Of a stretch of 64,000 nt of DNA, positions 13,684 to 24,420 are shown one piece after another (the stretch's first letter is position 1; each line of letters opens with the position of its first letter). The notes beneath the pieces were generated by a model. It made no database searches. It saw only the letters and a program-made list of their open reading frames with translations, and was not told the DNA's origin. This DNA is from Pseudofabraea citricarpa (lineage: Eukaryota > Ascomycota > Leotiomycetes > Helotiales > Dermateaceae), in contig JAPWGK010000002.1 of the NCBI GenBank assembly GCA_029641185.1, forward strand, positions 434,001 to 498,000, given 5' to 3'. Position numbers and translations under genes: made by a program.

Positions 13684-14020
13684 CGTCTCCGGTGTACAGC
13701 AGAGCAGTGCGTCTGCAATGCAACACTACCGCCGAACCCAAGGAAAAGAGACCCCAGTTGTTGGTTGTTGGATGCAACGAACGTCACATTACGCGTCTGT
13801 ATCCAGTATGTCTGGACTGCACAGTACCGTCTGCGACCCCGACAGACTCATATGCAGAGGATAAAAGCCCCGGTTGTTGGTTGTTGGAAAATTGGGAAAC
13901 ACTTCTCGATCGTCTCCGATGCAACAAACTAGCATCACGTTGCGTGGCTGTATGCTCTTTATTGGACAGATATACGGATCCGAAATGCAAAGCACGAAAA
14001 ACTCCGATTTGTTGGATATA
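13684..14020. repeat. Degenerate three-unit tandem repeat
   Basis: Three related blocks of roughly 116-128 bp. The best-kept core GTTGTTGGTTGTTGG occurs at 13757-13771 and 13873-13887, with a decayed third copy ending near 14015. Each core is preceded by a similar run (AAAAGAGACCCCA, ATAAAAGCCCCG, GAAAAACTCCGAT). ATGCAAC followed by a CACGTTGCGTGGCTGTAT-like stretch also recurs between blocks. No reading frame runs through all copies without stops. Function unknown. Confidence 0.5.
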
Positions 14021-14442
14021 CTCTTTCCTTTTTTTATCCGATACAGAAGAGTTGGTCATATTTTGCCGGGACGCGTGTATGCTTCCTATGCTGTACTGAA
14101 CAAGATACGAGTGTTATCAAGTCAATGCAGTAACGACAATGAGTGAACGAGAGCCGAAGGAAGCGAGATTTTCCAGGAATCAGAGACCTTGCTATGACAA
14201 GCCCAGAATTATCGCCTTGCACACTTATCATCAGCCTGCGTTGTTCCTTTTTCTGATCCTTCTTCTTTCTTGTCTTTTACCGAGGAAGAGATCGGAATGA
14301 CGCCGAGTGGTACGAAGGAAAAAGCATCTGAGATACTGCAAGCACAAAAGCTAAAGTCAAAAATACTGAGGCGAAACATAAATAGAATGCATCCTTATCG
14401 GTTTTTCATCGTTGGGTCAATTTGAGTTTGTTCGGATTTTCT

Positions 14443-14682
14443 TCATGCGATGTATGCGGGGGAGAACCTATCCACTCGGAAGAACGCGATAGCTAGGATG
14501 ACATGATCAGGTGTTTCTTCAGGGCCTTCTTGGCATATATGACAACCTCGGTGTTCAACTGACATGAGGAATGTGAATAAAACACGCATAACTTTGCACA
14601 GCCTCATGTGCACTTGCTTTGCATGATGAACGGTTCGCCAAAACGAACAAGAAATTGGATTGGAGCGGTTTCTAAGCTGCAT
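14443..14682 (-). mobile_element. Possible degenerate non-LTR retrotransposon 3' fragment
   Basis: A short minus-strand frame contains CHICQEGPEETPDHVIL, which resembles the C-x2-C..E-T-x2-H-V/I zinc-knuckle-like signature at the C-terminal end of fungal LINE (Tad-type) polyproteins, after the reverse transcriptase and RNase H regions. Here the expected CP after HVIL is replaced and the frame stops soon after. No upstream reverse transcriptase domain is readable in the same frame. I read it as a decayed end fragment; the match is short and could be coincidence. Confidence 0.35.
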
Positions 14683-15398
14683 GTGCTGTTATCTTGACAC
14701 ATGCCCGAGCCTTTGCTCGCTTGAACAATTCTGAGATGCCACTATGAATCTTGAGTAGGGAGGAGAAGCAGATCACAAAAGGAGGAAACATGTTGTGAGT
14801 GCGAGCGAGCGCAAGGGCAGTACTTCTGATTTATTAAGCTATCACTCAACTCTCACAAAGCCCATTCTCAATAACAAAAAGACCACTATGAAGACGTCAT
14901 AGATATTGAGAAACAGCCATGATCATGCTATTATGGATCCTTGTAACCAAGGAAGTCAAATAGCTCGTGACTTGTATTGGCACTGCATGGGTTTTTCTTG
15001 TTTAACATTTAAGGTTTTCGGGTCGGTCCACACCGTCACCCATTAGCGTACAAGGGTCATGGGTGGAACAGCTGAAGACATCCTTCTGAATAACTCTAGC
15101 CAAGAGATGATGAGCTTTCGATTGAGTCTCGTCGCTCCCTCCATTTATCTCTAGAGGTCTAGGCTGCTGCCGACATTTCACAAATAAATTGTTGCATGAA
15201 CTAGTAAAGACGGCTGACGTTGAACCACAAGCGTTGGAAAAAGCACTGTTGATGCATTAGCTTGATAGGCTGCGCAAACTCTGTTTTGAGACCTGCAGCA
15301 CAGCAAGACATCATTTCTGATTTACTGACCAAAAATTTACGGCGTTGACGGGACATGCCGCTCCCAAGTCCCAAGTAGATGGAGCAGGGAATCCAACT

Positions 15399-17853
15399 TC
15401 ACGCTGAAGAATCAATGTCCAAATCGGCTTGAGATTCAGAGAGATCCATAAGATCTCCGTCGGCAAATGATTCTTGGATCTCCTCTTCCGTCGCCTCCAT
15501 CCCCTCGGAGCTCATCAGCTTTTGATTTTTATCTTCGGCTATAGTCACAAACACAAATTAGTCTCAAGCTCAGATGCTCGGAAATGGCTGGGGAAACAGT
15601 CAGACTTACTACCAGCTTCCACCATCAGGTTTTCTTGAACTTCGCAATCTTGCAGGATAGAGTCGTCACCAATCTCACTGCGTCTTCCAAGTACACAGCC
15701 CGTTAATTTACACCCCTTTCCGACAACGACACCATCCATTAGTACACAGCGGGTCAGCTTTGCACCTTGTTTAATTTGGCAATTAGCTCCAATAACACAT
15801 TCCTTGATGGCGGATTTCTCCTCAACAGTGACATTCTCCGCTAAAAGAGAGTCTGGCCTCGTCACAGTGCATCTAGCCGCGATACCTTCGGGGTAGGCAA
15901 CTTTGCTAGGGTGCGCAAAGGGTGACGCTGCATCACGGCCCACTTCAGCAATTGATTCCAGTTTCGCTAGCTGCAGAGAGATCGATAGCAAAAGAGGTGC
16001 AGTATCGACCCGCCGAATTAATGGGACTGTGGTGCTCGCCGGGTGCACATACGCTATGATAGGGGGTACGACCAAATTTGACTTTGTAGTTTCCAGCCTT
16101 GATTTGACATCAACGTCTGACACAGGAAGTGAGTTTGCTAATTTGGATGTCCAAGTTGTGCTCAAACTGCTGAAGTCCACATCGTCGCTTTCGTGGCTAT
16201 TATCTAGCATATTATCGTCGCTGTCAATGGGCTTTGAGTTGTTGAAGATTTCTTGAAGACCTAGCTTTTCAGCAAGGCCATCTTGCCATCCCAGCTTTGC
16301 CCACCAACCGATCACATCTTCGCCGATACTGTCCATGTATTCATTGCGATTAATCATGTCGATAACCCATGCTGGAAATATGTAAATATGAGCATCTCGA
16401 TGGGTCGTCATCATACGAATCCGAGGATGATTGCGGATCAAGCTGTGTCGAATTGGTAAACTTTTCTTTGCCTCAGTAATATCGTTGAGCGTATCTGTTG
16501 GAACAGAGTAGACCAGATTCGATACATGAGGTAGTAATGATGATTTCGAAGGCGGGACCACGCCTGTATCCAGAGGTGTCGTAGCAATGAAGTCTGTCTC
16601 TTCGCCTTTCGGTCCTCCTTTAGTCTCGTACCAGACACCAAGACCACCTCTTCGGCCACCTCTCTCTCCTCCTAGAGCCATCTTTGGCCCAGTAAACTCA
16701 GGACCACCGCCTGTAGCACCGCCCAATCCAGCCTCCTTGATCATCCATGCTTCAAGTAGCGATTCGCCGCCAATTTCGCATACCAGATCGCACGGAAGTA
16801 CTATGAAATCGCCAGTGACGATAGCCTGGACTTCCGGAAGGCGAAATATTTGAGCAGTGCCCGTGTTCTGGTCAAGACCTTCTGGTGCAAGTAAGTCTGG
16901 CTTTGGTAGAGGTAACCCAGTGAGATGGGGGTTTGTATTCATAGCAGCTGTAATGGCTGGGGCTGAAGATGGTGGAGCGATCAGAGTAATATCTGATTTG
17001 AGAATTAGCCAAAGAGTCAAAATATGAAAATATATATGCTGATAGACATGTGTCTGTCATAACGCGAAATAGAATGAAAGAATAAAATATTGAAAGCTGC
17101 AATACTAAATCGACATCTAATTCTCAAAAGCCCATATTCGAGACACAAAAGGGGAAATATGCAAATATGCAAAAAAGATAAAAACATACAACAGTAGGTA
17201 TTCGCTGGTGGTCACCCACCCAACTACTAATCTACCGATCTGAGGCTTATGTATGGCAGAGCGGACGGGATGCCCAGTTCTCCTCAGTCTGTGGTCGTAT
17301 GTGATAGTGTTTGGAGTAACTGGATATGTATAGGGAGAAGTAGTGCCATCTCTCACCCAAATGAAAGCAACGTCATCAGCTTGCCAAAAACACATCCAGC
17401 AGCCCTGTAGCGAGAACAATAGATGGCATAAAATTTCTTTCGCATGTCCTTTCCACCATAGTTCTAGTAATTCACAAGACTTCTCGCCAAATTCTATGTT
17501 TGAAATAGATATTCATCATCTCCCACTTGAAGCTGATAAATATCCATCGCCAAAGTCAAACTCGCTAAGCTTTCAACGAGATCATACTTCCTGGCGAAGG
17601 ACAACTGGATATAGCAAGAAATGTATAACCTCAAGATACTCGAATCATAGGGTTAAGAAACCAAAAACTCACTGGTAATCCCCATACGGTAGCAGAAGTC
17701 GATCGGGTACCACACCATGGGCCGGTTTGCGATCGGGAGGAGAGCCTTGGGGTTTTCATCGGCGTTGGCGGTAAAGGTTGGAAACGAAGACCCAGGTCCA
17801 CATAGGATGATGGCTTGGAAGCCAGGGTGTGGCATGGGGAGTGCGTGAGGCAT
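15399..17853 (-). CDS. GCD1: Translation initiation factor eIF2B subunit gamma
   Basis: Catalytic-subcomplex subunit of eIF2B, the GDP/GTP exchange factor for eIF2 in the cytosol. Model: exons 17853-17673, 16992-15610 and 15538-15399, giving 567 aa. The start at 17853 was chosen because the family begins near the sequence PGFQAIILCGPGSSF, the pyrophosphorylase-like N-terminal motif. The first intron (680 bp, GTGAGT..TCAG) creates an AAT codon so that GIT-N-ITLIAPPSSAP reads through as in homologues. It holds a 5S rRNA gene. The second intron is 71 bp (GTAAGT..TATAG). The C-terminal part carries the left-handed beta-helix hexapeptide pattern (CVIGANCQI, CVLMDGVVVGKGCKL, CVLGRRSEIGDD), and the tail is acidic. 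Position and order fit the family well. Divergent from the peroxin-22-like gene, with 419 bp between the two start codons. Confidence 0.93.
17171..17184 (-). terminator. RNA polymerase III T-run terminator of the 5S gene
   Basis: On the minus strand the 5S 3' end runs into TTTT, then TATC, then TTTTTT. Such T-runs end pol III transcripts. Since the run lies in an intron of a pol II gene on the same strand, the two transcription units overlap. Confidence 0.65.
17184..17302 (-). rRNA. 5S ribosomal RNA, inside an eIF2B gamma intron
   Basis: About 119 nt that match the fungal 5S rRNA pattern: 5' end ACATACGACCA, CATCCCGTCCGCTCTGCC, the strongly conserved TTAGTAGTTGGGTGGGTGAC followed by CACCAGCGAAT, and the 3' end TGTTGTATGT, whose last bases pair with the 5' end. 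Compared with the usual fungal TGTGG..CCACA helix, this copy has CTGAGG..CCTCAG, a compensated change that keeps the stem. That argues for a working gene, not a decayed copy. A TATA-like box sits 30 bp upstream and a T-run directly downstream. It lies entirely in the first intron of eIF2B gamma on the same strand. Dispersed 5S genes are known in filamentous ascomycetes. Confidence 0.92.
17325..17332 (-). promoter_or_regulatory. TATA-like box of the 5S rRNA gene
   Basis: TATACATA on the minus strand begins exactly 30 bases before the inferred 5S start at 17302. Upstream TATA elements near -29/-30 are known to matter for 5S transcription in Neurospora and fission yeast. Confidence 0.6.
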
Positions 17854-18272
17854 CGTTGCGGATTCCAAGCGGCCCTCCAACACTGGAAGCTTGAGGTCGC
17901 GGGTTTGATATCAGGCGAAAGGTCGTTGGTGTTGAGCAGGGTCGGAATTATGGTGCCTGAATCCAGATAAACAGTATCGACTTGTTGGAATATTTGGGTT
18001 TTCGACTTGAATTGATGAGGAAGATGAGGTGCGCGCGGTTGAAAGTGATATCCGTTCAAAAAGGAAACCGCCAAAATTAGTCACTCGAGAAGGCTGAGTC
18101 ACGTGCGTCCAGGCTCACCGACTAACCCGATCAGTGAACCACGTCAACAACGGTTCCCAGCCTCGACATTGTTTTGGTGGTTTATCTTGGGCCATTCCCC
18201 CACACTGACTCTGTCAGCCTCCCAACACATCCGACAGCAAATTGGAGGAAGAATGCAAAAAATACCCTCCAA
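17854..18272. promoter_or_regulatory. Divergent intergenic region of eIF2B gamma and the peroxin-22-like gene
   Basis: 419 bp separate the two start codons, so both promoters must lie in or very near this interval. A CACGTGCG E-box-like sequence occurs near 18101-18108. No TATA box stands out. Confidence 0.45.
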
Positions 18273-19663
18273 ATGGCAAACCCCTACGACCGATACGAGC
18301 GCTCGTCGCGCAGACCTGGGGCAAGCTCGCACCGAGGTACTTTAACTTATTGGCTACCTCTAGCCCTGACGGTGACCGCGGCCACTGTTGGTATTGTCGC
18401 ATGGATATGGAGCGAACGACGAGACGATGATGAGGATCAAGGAGGACCAGAATATACAGGCGATCATGTCAGCCAAGACTATGGCAGAAATCCAGACGGG
18501 AGCGTTCGGACAGGACCTCCTTACGCAGATTTACGACCGGGAGAGACTGCTTATGGTACAGCACAGGGACCAGGGGAAGAGTCGGCCAGCTATATGGCTC
18601 GAATGTCAGGAGCTTTGCGAAGAACACCGAGTCCACAACAGATATTTGATGGTGTGAGCAGATCTGCAGTTGCTGGTGTTGCAGCTGCGGGAGCTGTAGT
18701 TGGAAGTGCTTTGCAGTCTATCAGAGAAAAGGACGAGCATGCTTATAAAGACCACCAGACTTGGTCTGAAGAAGCCGAGGCTCGAAGACCTGGTGCAAGC
18801 CCAGGACCAGTAGACCGATCTGCGCCCTCTCAAGCAGGAGTTTTGCCCACTCAGCGAGCACCCACAAATCTAGGAAACGGAAAGAGAAAAACTGTAGCAG
18901 TAGTGGTATCAGCAGATGCCAGCTTGGAAGGTATGAACGATGATGAGGGATATCACCACGAGCATGCTGTGAGTATACCATGATTATCCAAGAAATGCAT
19001 CTAATAATCGCAGTCTATTTTATCCCATCTCCCACATAATACCGATTTCTCTAAAATACGCCTCTTTGTTCTCATATACGCACCGAATCTGAAAGAGCAT
19101 CCACTCGATGTTGCAGCTTCGCGTGCACCAGGATCACTTGGCTCTTCTTTTGAGAACATCGGGTTTGAGCAGGCCCAAACGCCTACGCCCGAGGACTACG
19201 AGAGACCACTGTAAGAAACTCATATCTTGATTCGTTGATAACGTGCTAATCTACTTTTAGCACATCTTCTGCGAGCCCAGCATTCAACGCTGTCTATGCT
19301 GAAGCTTTGGGGTTGGTTGAAAAGGAGACGATGGTTTTACCATTTACATCCTCCACAGGACATGTTCACATCCTGCGTCATCTTGCACCAGATATTGTAT
19401 ACCTCCAGGAATCTCTAGCGGGGGCTGAAGGGGATGTTATTACGCATCTCCAGAGTTGGTTGCGACAAGATGTCGTTCTCGTAGTTGGTGCAGATGGAGG
19501 ACACGGAGGACTAGCAGACAGTGAGTCTGAAGCTGAGCAGGCCCCGAAAGAACATCATTGGTGGGAGAAGGAAGAGCGGGTTGGTCGTGGGCGTGGAGTC
19601 GTGGTTGTCGAGGGTCTCCGTGTTGGTGATGACTGGGCTCGCCGTGTTGAGAACAGGGAATAA
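18273..19663 (+). CDS. Peroxin-22-like membrane protein
   Basis: Likely the peroxisomal membrane anchor that recruits the ubiquitin-conjugating enzyme Pex4 for receptor recycling. Exons 18273-18968, 19014-19210 and 19261-19663 give 431 aa, with introns of 45 and 50 bp (GTGAGT..GCAG; GTAAGA..TTTAG). One transmembrane helix lies at about residues 24-46 (LTYWLPLALTVTAATVGIVA) after a short basic N-terminus, and an acidic linker follows. The soluble part has KTVAVVVSADAS, then VLIYAPNLKEHPL, then VLPFTSSTGHVHILRHLAP and VVLVVGADGGHGG, the segments I associate with fungal peroxin-22-like proteins. An upstream TTG extension exists, but the ATG at 18273 fits better. Family assignment is from memory of annotated homologues; Pex22 sequences diverge fast, so the function is inferred. 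Confidence 0.72.
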
Positions 19664-22452
19664 CGAAATGATATCTTGCCTTGGGGGCGTTTGGGCAGCG
19701 ATATTGGTCTTCTTTTTCTTTCGCGTTGGAAGTCTTAAAAATCTCCCATGTATCTATGGCGGCGCTTTTCTTCAGCCTCTTTTCTTCTTATTTGGACCTG
19801 TACATGAGTAATGCTATATCCGTCATATAAAAAGAACGATATTCCCCCAAATCAGTTCTCTATCACAAACTTCCTTCATTTAGATTAGGTAGAGCTTCTG
19901 TATAAAGCGGCCTACCCTGCCAAGGTTACCTAATCTAAACTCTGATCTCATTTGATCTCTTATTTTCTCTTCCTAGTCTGCTAGTTTTTTTTCTTCTTTT
20001 TCCTCTTTTTCCTCTTTTTCCTCAATGGTTGAACCATGTTAGGGCTCGAGGTTCTTCAGGACAATGTCATATTTCTGCGATACATATACCCTGCTAGGTT
20101 TTCTCAACTGAATCTTAGGGGTCTTGGTCTGAATATAGTCCTTGGTTCTTCGAGCTAAACAAACGACTAATCGTATACCAAGTGCTTTCTTCAAATTTCT
20201 GCTTCTTTGATGGATCGAATCTGACTTGAGATCACCTTTTTATGGTGACTCTCTCTCAATCTCATCTCCATAGACACTTGCAAGTTGTCACTTTCAATGA
20301 GATAGAAATAAAATCCAACTCTTTCTTGTATCCTGTACACAATTCTCAAACGTTATCCTTTCCCGGACTTTTCTGCGTTGGTACAAACCAAGTCATCTTT
20401 TGTTATCTCGCCATTACGACTTTTCAATATTTTGATTGTTTCATCCCCCCTCCCTCTTCTTTTGACTGCAAGAACCGTGTAAATTCTGATAGGCTTCATT
20501 CTAAGTATTTGGATAAATCTCTTGACCAGATGAAGGGGGACTGTACCGCATTTTTTGATTCTGAGCCGTCGCTTAATGAGGGTATCCGACCTGGTAGATC
20601 TCTAATGTCGTGCTGAGATTAAATCTATTGGTTAAAATTGTGATGTTCTTAACAACAATACTGCCTTTAAATAGCTTATTCCATTGTTTACGTTCTCGGT
20701 AGCAAATCGGACTTGATCTGAGCATGGACTTGGTTGAAATCTTATTGAATCTCCATCCGATCATCTTCATGTCTGCTATTCTCAGACCCGACAGGGAGAT
20801 AAGAAACAGCGTAGCCCTACGTCACAATGATGTTCTCTGCAAGGGCGTAAAGGTTCGAGGAAGAACAGCTCGCTGATTGATATTCTAGATATAATCTGGC
20901 TCGCTTATTGAAATGAAGTCCAAGGAAAAGACATATCTTGTAAACACATATAACGTAAGAGTGAGCTTCGGCTGGTGTTAAAGAGTCAACGCATTGTAAC
21001 AAATACTTGGATGGTCGTGGATTAGTGCCGTAGATCCTGACTCTGCACCTTGGAAGCATTTTGGATTAACTGCTACATATGTTGTCGAGCGTTTTGAAGT
21101 TTTGGACCGTGGGTTAATAAGTAGAAACCGTCAGCAACGTCAAATATCTCATAGTTCAACCTAAAAACGAGCCAGGAGTTTTATTGCGCTCAACAGTTAC
21201 CCCGAACGAGTTCGAGAATAGGGTAGATAAAGATAAACTGGATTGGAAGCGTCGAAGACATGTCGCAGCCAGGAGAGTGACTAGGTATGTAATTACAATA
21301 ATTGTGCTTGTTAGAACCAGAGAAATGTAGAAGAATCTTTTGCTTTCAGAAGCCCTGGATAATTACGAGCAGCAAGATGAGCCGCAGTGACAGAAAAGTG
21401 GGTTAATGTTCCGAACAGATTACGACTTTCTAGGCTTCACATGAACAAATCGTGTCACCACATGGATTTCCACCACTTCAACAACGTCAAGATCTTCATT
21501 TTCTACCCCATTTTCTATCTACACAAGACGGAGATATTTCTTGTCGTGTATGTGGTTCTGCTTACTCTGCCTCTAGCACTTTCAACTTTGAGGCGAAGCA
21601 GACGCATGTAACGCTGTCGCGCCGTGGTTAAAGCCACGACCGAGGGCGGAGCAAGCTACCTAGCATCGAGAAAGGAAAATCGACAATTAAGATGCAATAG
21701 ATGAGAGCTTTGGGTTTCGAAACGGACTAAAAAAGGCAAGGCATCTTTTTGGTGCTTCAGAAGTTGAAGATCTCTCACACACACACACACACACTCTCTC
21801 TCTCTCTCTCTATTTGCGCATGGGTTTCAACATGTGCTGCAGCAGTGCACCTTGTTCGGATGAACTGAATCAAAATGGAACTCAATTTACCTTAGTCAGG
21901 GACTGTAGCTTGATCCAATGACCCACTCCTAGGTTCAAGCTTCTAATCTTTGGGTCTCAAGGTTAAATACTAGAGAATGATACTCCCCTACACTAGGATT
22001 CGAACAACATTAAGTGATTCAGAGTGACATACCGAAATGCAAGACATCAGAATACTTCCAATCAGGTAGCCGCCTGAGAAATATCTCCATCAAACCCAAT
22101 TCCAAAGCAGGAAGGAGAACCAAACGTGGTAAGTGACCGACCCATGGGATGGGATGGGATGTGATGCGCAGCAAGCAAGCACTATTTACTCCGCCACAGG
22201 CCGAATGCATCCCCTAATCTTCTACCTAACGAAACATCGTATCTTCTCGATGCTAATGTACGTGATCCGCCGTGCCTCAATTTCGGTATCGTATTCAGGA
22301 AGCTATCCATCTCTGAGAATTAAAAATACCTCGAGCACATACAGTACATATATTCGTGCTGTGGTCGCTAAAGTCCACCTCCATCACAGCTCTCACTTCT
22401 CGATTCCGACACCTGAAAACCCTCCACTGTAAAGAATTTTTCAGCGTCAATC
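19664..22452. other. Gene-free AT-rich interval with a compound microsatellite
   Basis: No gene recognised. There is a pyrimidine-rich TTTTTCCTC repeat near 19990-20020 and a (CA)n(CT)n array at 21776-21811. A GGATTCGAAC string near 21997 looks like a tRNA B box in reverse, but no tRNA fold can be built around it. Confidence 0.5.
21776..21811. repeat. Compound (CA)n(CT)n microsatellite
   Basis: About nine CA units (21776-21794) run directly into about eight CT units (to 21811). Likely length-variable between strains. Confidence 0.9.
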
Positions 22453-22566
22453 ATGACAGAATTTGACGAAGAGGACAAGCCCTCGCTCATGAAAAGGATC
22501 CGTCTCTACATCAACCGCTTCTTCAGCTTCCTCTCCAGCGGCGGCGGATGCAATTGCATGTGCTGA
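22453..22566 (+). CDS. Small ORF, 37 aa, Cys-rich C-terminus (microprotein or uORF)
   Basis: ATG at 22453, TGA at 22564-22566, 37 residues. It opens with an acidic stretch (MTEFDEEDKPSL), continues into a basic amphipathic segment (MKRIRLYINRFFSFLSS), and ends GGGCNCMC. The three-part layout and C-terminal cysteines recall small lipid-modified membrane-associated peptides. It does not look like random frame. It ends 164 bases before the SRP19 start codon on the same strand, so it could be an upstream ORF in the SRP19 leader or a separate short gene. I know no family for it. Confidence 0.4.
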   Translation: MTEFDEEDKPSLMKRIRLYINRFFSFLSSGGGCNCMC

Positions 22567-22730
22567 AAAAGAAGAAGAAGAAACACATCACGTGCACGCC
22601 ACCAAGCATTTCGGCTCGCGCCTCAGATCTTCCCCACCCCACCATCCAGAAATACAGTGTGTGTATAGGGTAACCCCACTACCAACGTCGTGTCTTTGCA
22701 CAAGAGACCAACCGTCGCAGCAACGACGCC

Positions 22731-23664
22731 ATGTCGCACGCCCGGATCGAAGAAGTGAGCGACAGCGATCTAGATGCGAGCGATCCGTCCGAGGGCGACA
22801 TCTCAGACGTGAACAGCGACTTCGACGAGCGGGAGATCCTGAAAGCGCGATCAGCACCGTCGAGCAAACCTGCCCCAGCAGCAGCGGCGGCACCGAGAGC
22901 AGGAGGAGCGGCGAACCCATCGCTCATCAATCCGACTAACATCGCGGCCGGGACTCCTTTCCAGCAGACGGAGGACGATTCCAAGTACAAGGACTTCCAA
23001 TGTATCTACCCCGTGTACTTTGACGCGAGCCGGAGCCGGCAGGAGGGAAGGAGAGTCAGCATCGAATTGGCAGTTAAGAACCCCGTGGCGCGCGAGATTG
23101 CGAATGCGTGTGCGCGGCTGGGGATCGAGTCGTGCTTCGAGATGATGAAGACGCACCCGAAGGACTGGGGAAACCCAGGACGAGTGAAGGTCAAGCTAAA
23201 GGGGGGATTGAACAAGAGCATCAAGAACAGTAGGTCATTTCCATCTTTGCTTTCTGATTTATCTCTTCCCGCTCTTCTTGCCGCACAGCTACGCTGCAAA
23301 CGTATAGCTACTGACTGGCTGTCTTCTAGAGCATCACCTCTACATCCTCATCGCCCAGCACCTCCAAGAGAACCCCACGACCATCGGCCACGCAACTCAG
23401 ATCCGCATGCCGGGCCTCCCCGTGCCAGACCCTAAGAAACCCTTCCCCCACCCCGCCGTTCCGCAGGGCTGGAAGATCGGTAGCATCGTGCCCTACTACA
23501 GCGCTGCCATGAGCGGAGGCGGAGTGAGCGATAATATGTTCCGCGACATGATGGCCGAGATGCAAGGCGCTGCAGGAATGGGCGCGCAAGCCGTGGCGGA
23601 AAGTTCGAACTCGGCAGCCATCGAGGCCAAGAAGGAGAAGAAGGACAAGAAGAAGAAGAAGTGA
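22731..23664 (+). CDS. SEC65: Signal recognition particle subunit SRP19 (Sec65)
   Basis: Component of the signal recognition particle that binds SRP RNA and lets SRP54 join, for targeting to the ER. Exons 22731-23229 and 23330-23664 give 277 aa. The 100-bp intron (GTAGGT..TCTAG, branch CTGAC) restores NKSIKN-K-HHLYILIAQHLQENP. Core motifs: CIYPVYFDASRSRQEGRRVS, AVKNPVAREIANACARLGI, and HPKDWGNPGRVKVKLK, the SRP19 RNA-binding signature. The N-terminus is acidic and Ala/Pro-rich, and the C-terminus ends in a KKEKKDKKKKK tail, typical of fungal Sec65. The ATG at 22731 is in good context (GACGCCATG). Convergent with the CCCH gene. Confidence 0.94.
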
Positions 23665-24420
23665 AAGGGCTGACGGGAGATCTTCCGAAGAAGAGCGAGG
23701 CATACATATCTTGGATGCATGTGTTGCAATACATGCGAGGCTTGGAGATGGTCATCTGTAAAGGTCCTTATCCATCCGATTTCAGAGATGAGAGCTTGAT
23801 TGAGAAGCTTGAGGGCTTAGTCGAGATTGTGCTATTAGGTAGCTATAGCACATCTTCACAAAATACAACATTCTAGACCACGAAACCATCCCCATATCCA
23901 CTTTCTACGGACAGCTGTGTAGCGCATCAACTTCCTGACGTGTTTACTGGGCATTGGCAGTCAGTTTCAAATGAAAGGTTTGAACACATCACACTATCGC
24001 TTGAAAACCTCTACGAGCTACCTTCAAGTAGTCATAACCCAAGACCCTGTTAAAACTCACAGTGTGATCTGTCGTCCACAGAGCACAACCCGGAAACCCT
24101 TGTTTAGATTTGGCAGAGATTTGGCAGCAATGGATTTTTTTGACATGAGGAAACCTAATAATAATTATACTACTAATGGATTAATTTTGCCAACGGCCAC
24201 ACACCCAAACCCATTTGCGCTGCATCGAAACAAGCCGACACCAGCTAAGGATAATGCTCAAGGAGAAAATAAACTCGCTGTGTGTACGGAATGAAAGCTG
24301 GGAAGCCATTTCGTCGCCCAGCAGCTATTGTGTAAACACTAAAAAAGAATATCCATGCTGCCAAACTAGCAAACCCTATCAGAACACGCACGTCTGTAGT
24401 TTTACACCAGCAGTGAAATA
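23665..24420. other. Convergent 3' flanks of SRP19 and the CCCH gene
   Basis: 756 bp between two stop codons. No further gene, repeat or RNA was seen. It should hold both 3' UTRs. Confidence 0.5.

Larger units (their letters stand above)
6292..15398. other. Nine-kilobase gene-free region upstream of the BrlA-like gene
   Basis: No convincing gene on either strand. Reading frames of 60-211 codons exist but have biased composition and no family resemblance. Visible structure includes (CACACTAT)3 at 6713-6736, a CAGC/CCAG-rich patch near 7085-7190, CTCGATG repeats near 7951-7975, (CACT)n near 12640-12680, a (CCTTGT)n run near 13660-13685, the degenerate tandem repeat at 13684-14020 and a possible retrotransposon scrap at 14443-14682. 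Since the C2H2 gene points away, this interval is its 5' flank and may contain a long leader and distal control elements. The right end holds the 3' UTR of eIF2B gamma. Confidence 0.5.

Noticed and set aside
21960..22020. tRNA-like B box (GGATTCGAAC, minus strand)
   Set aside because: No T-stem pairing, A box or acceptor stem can be built around it.
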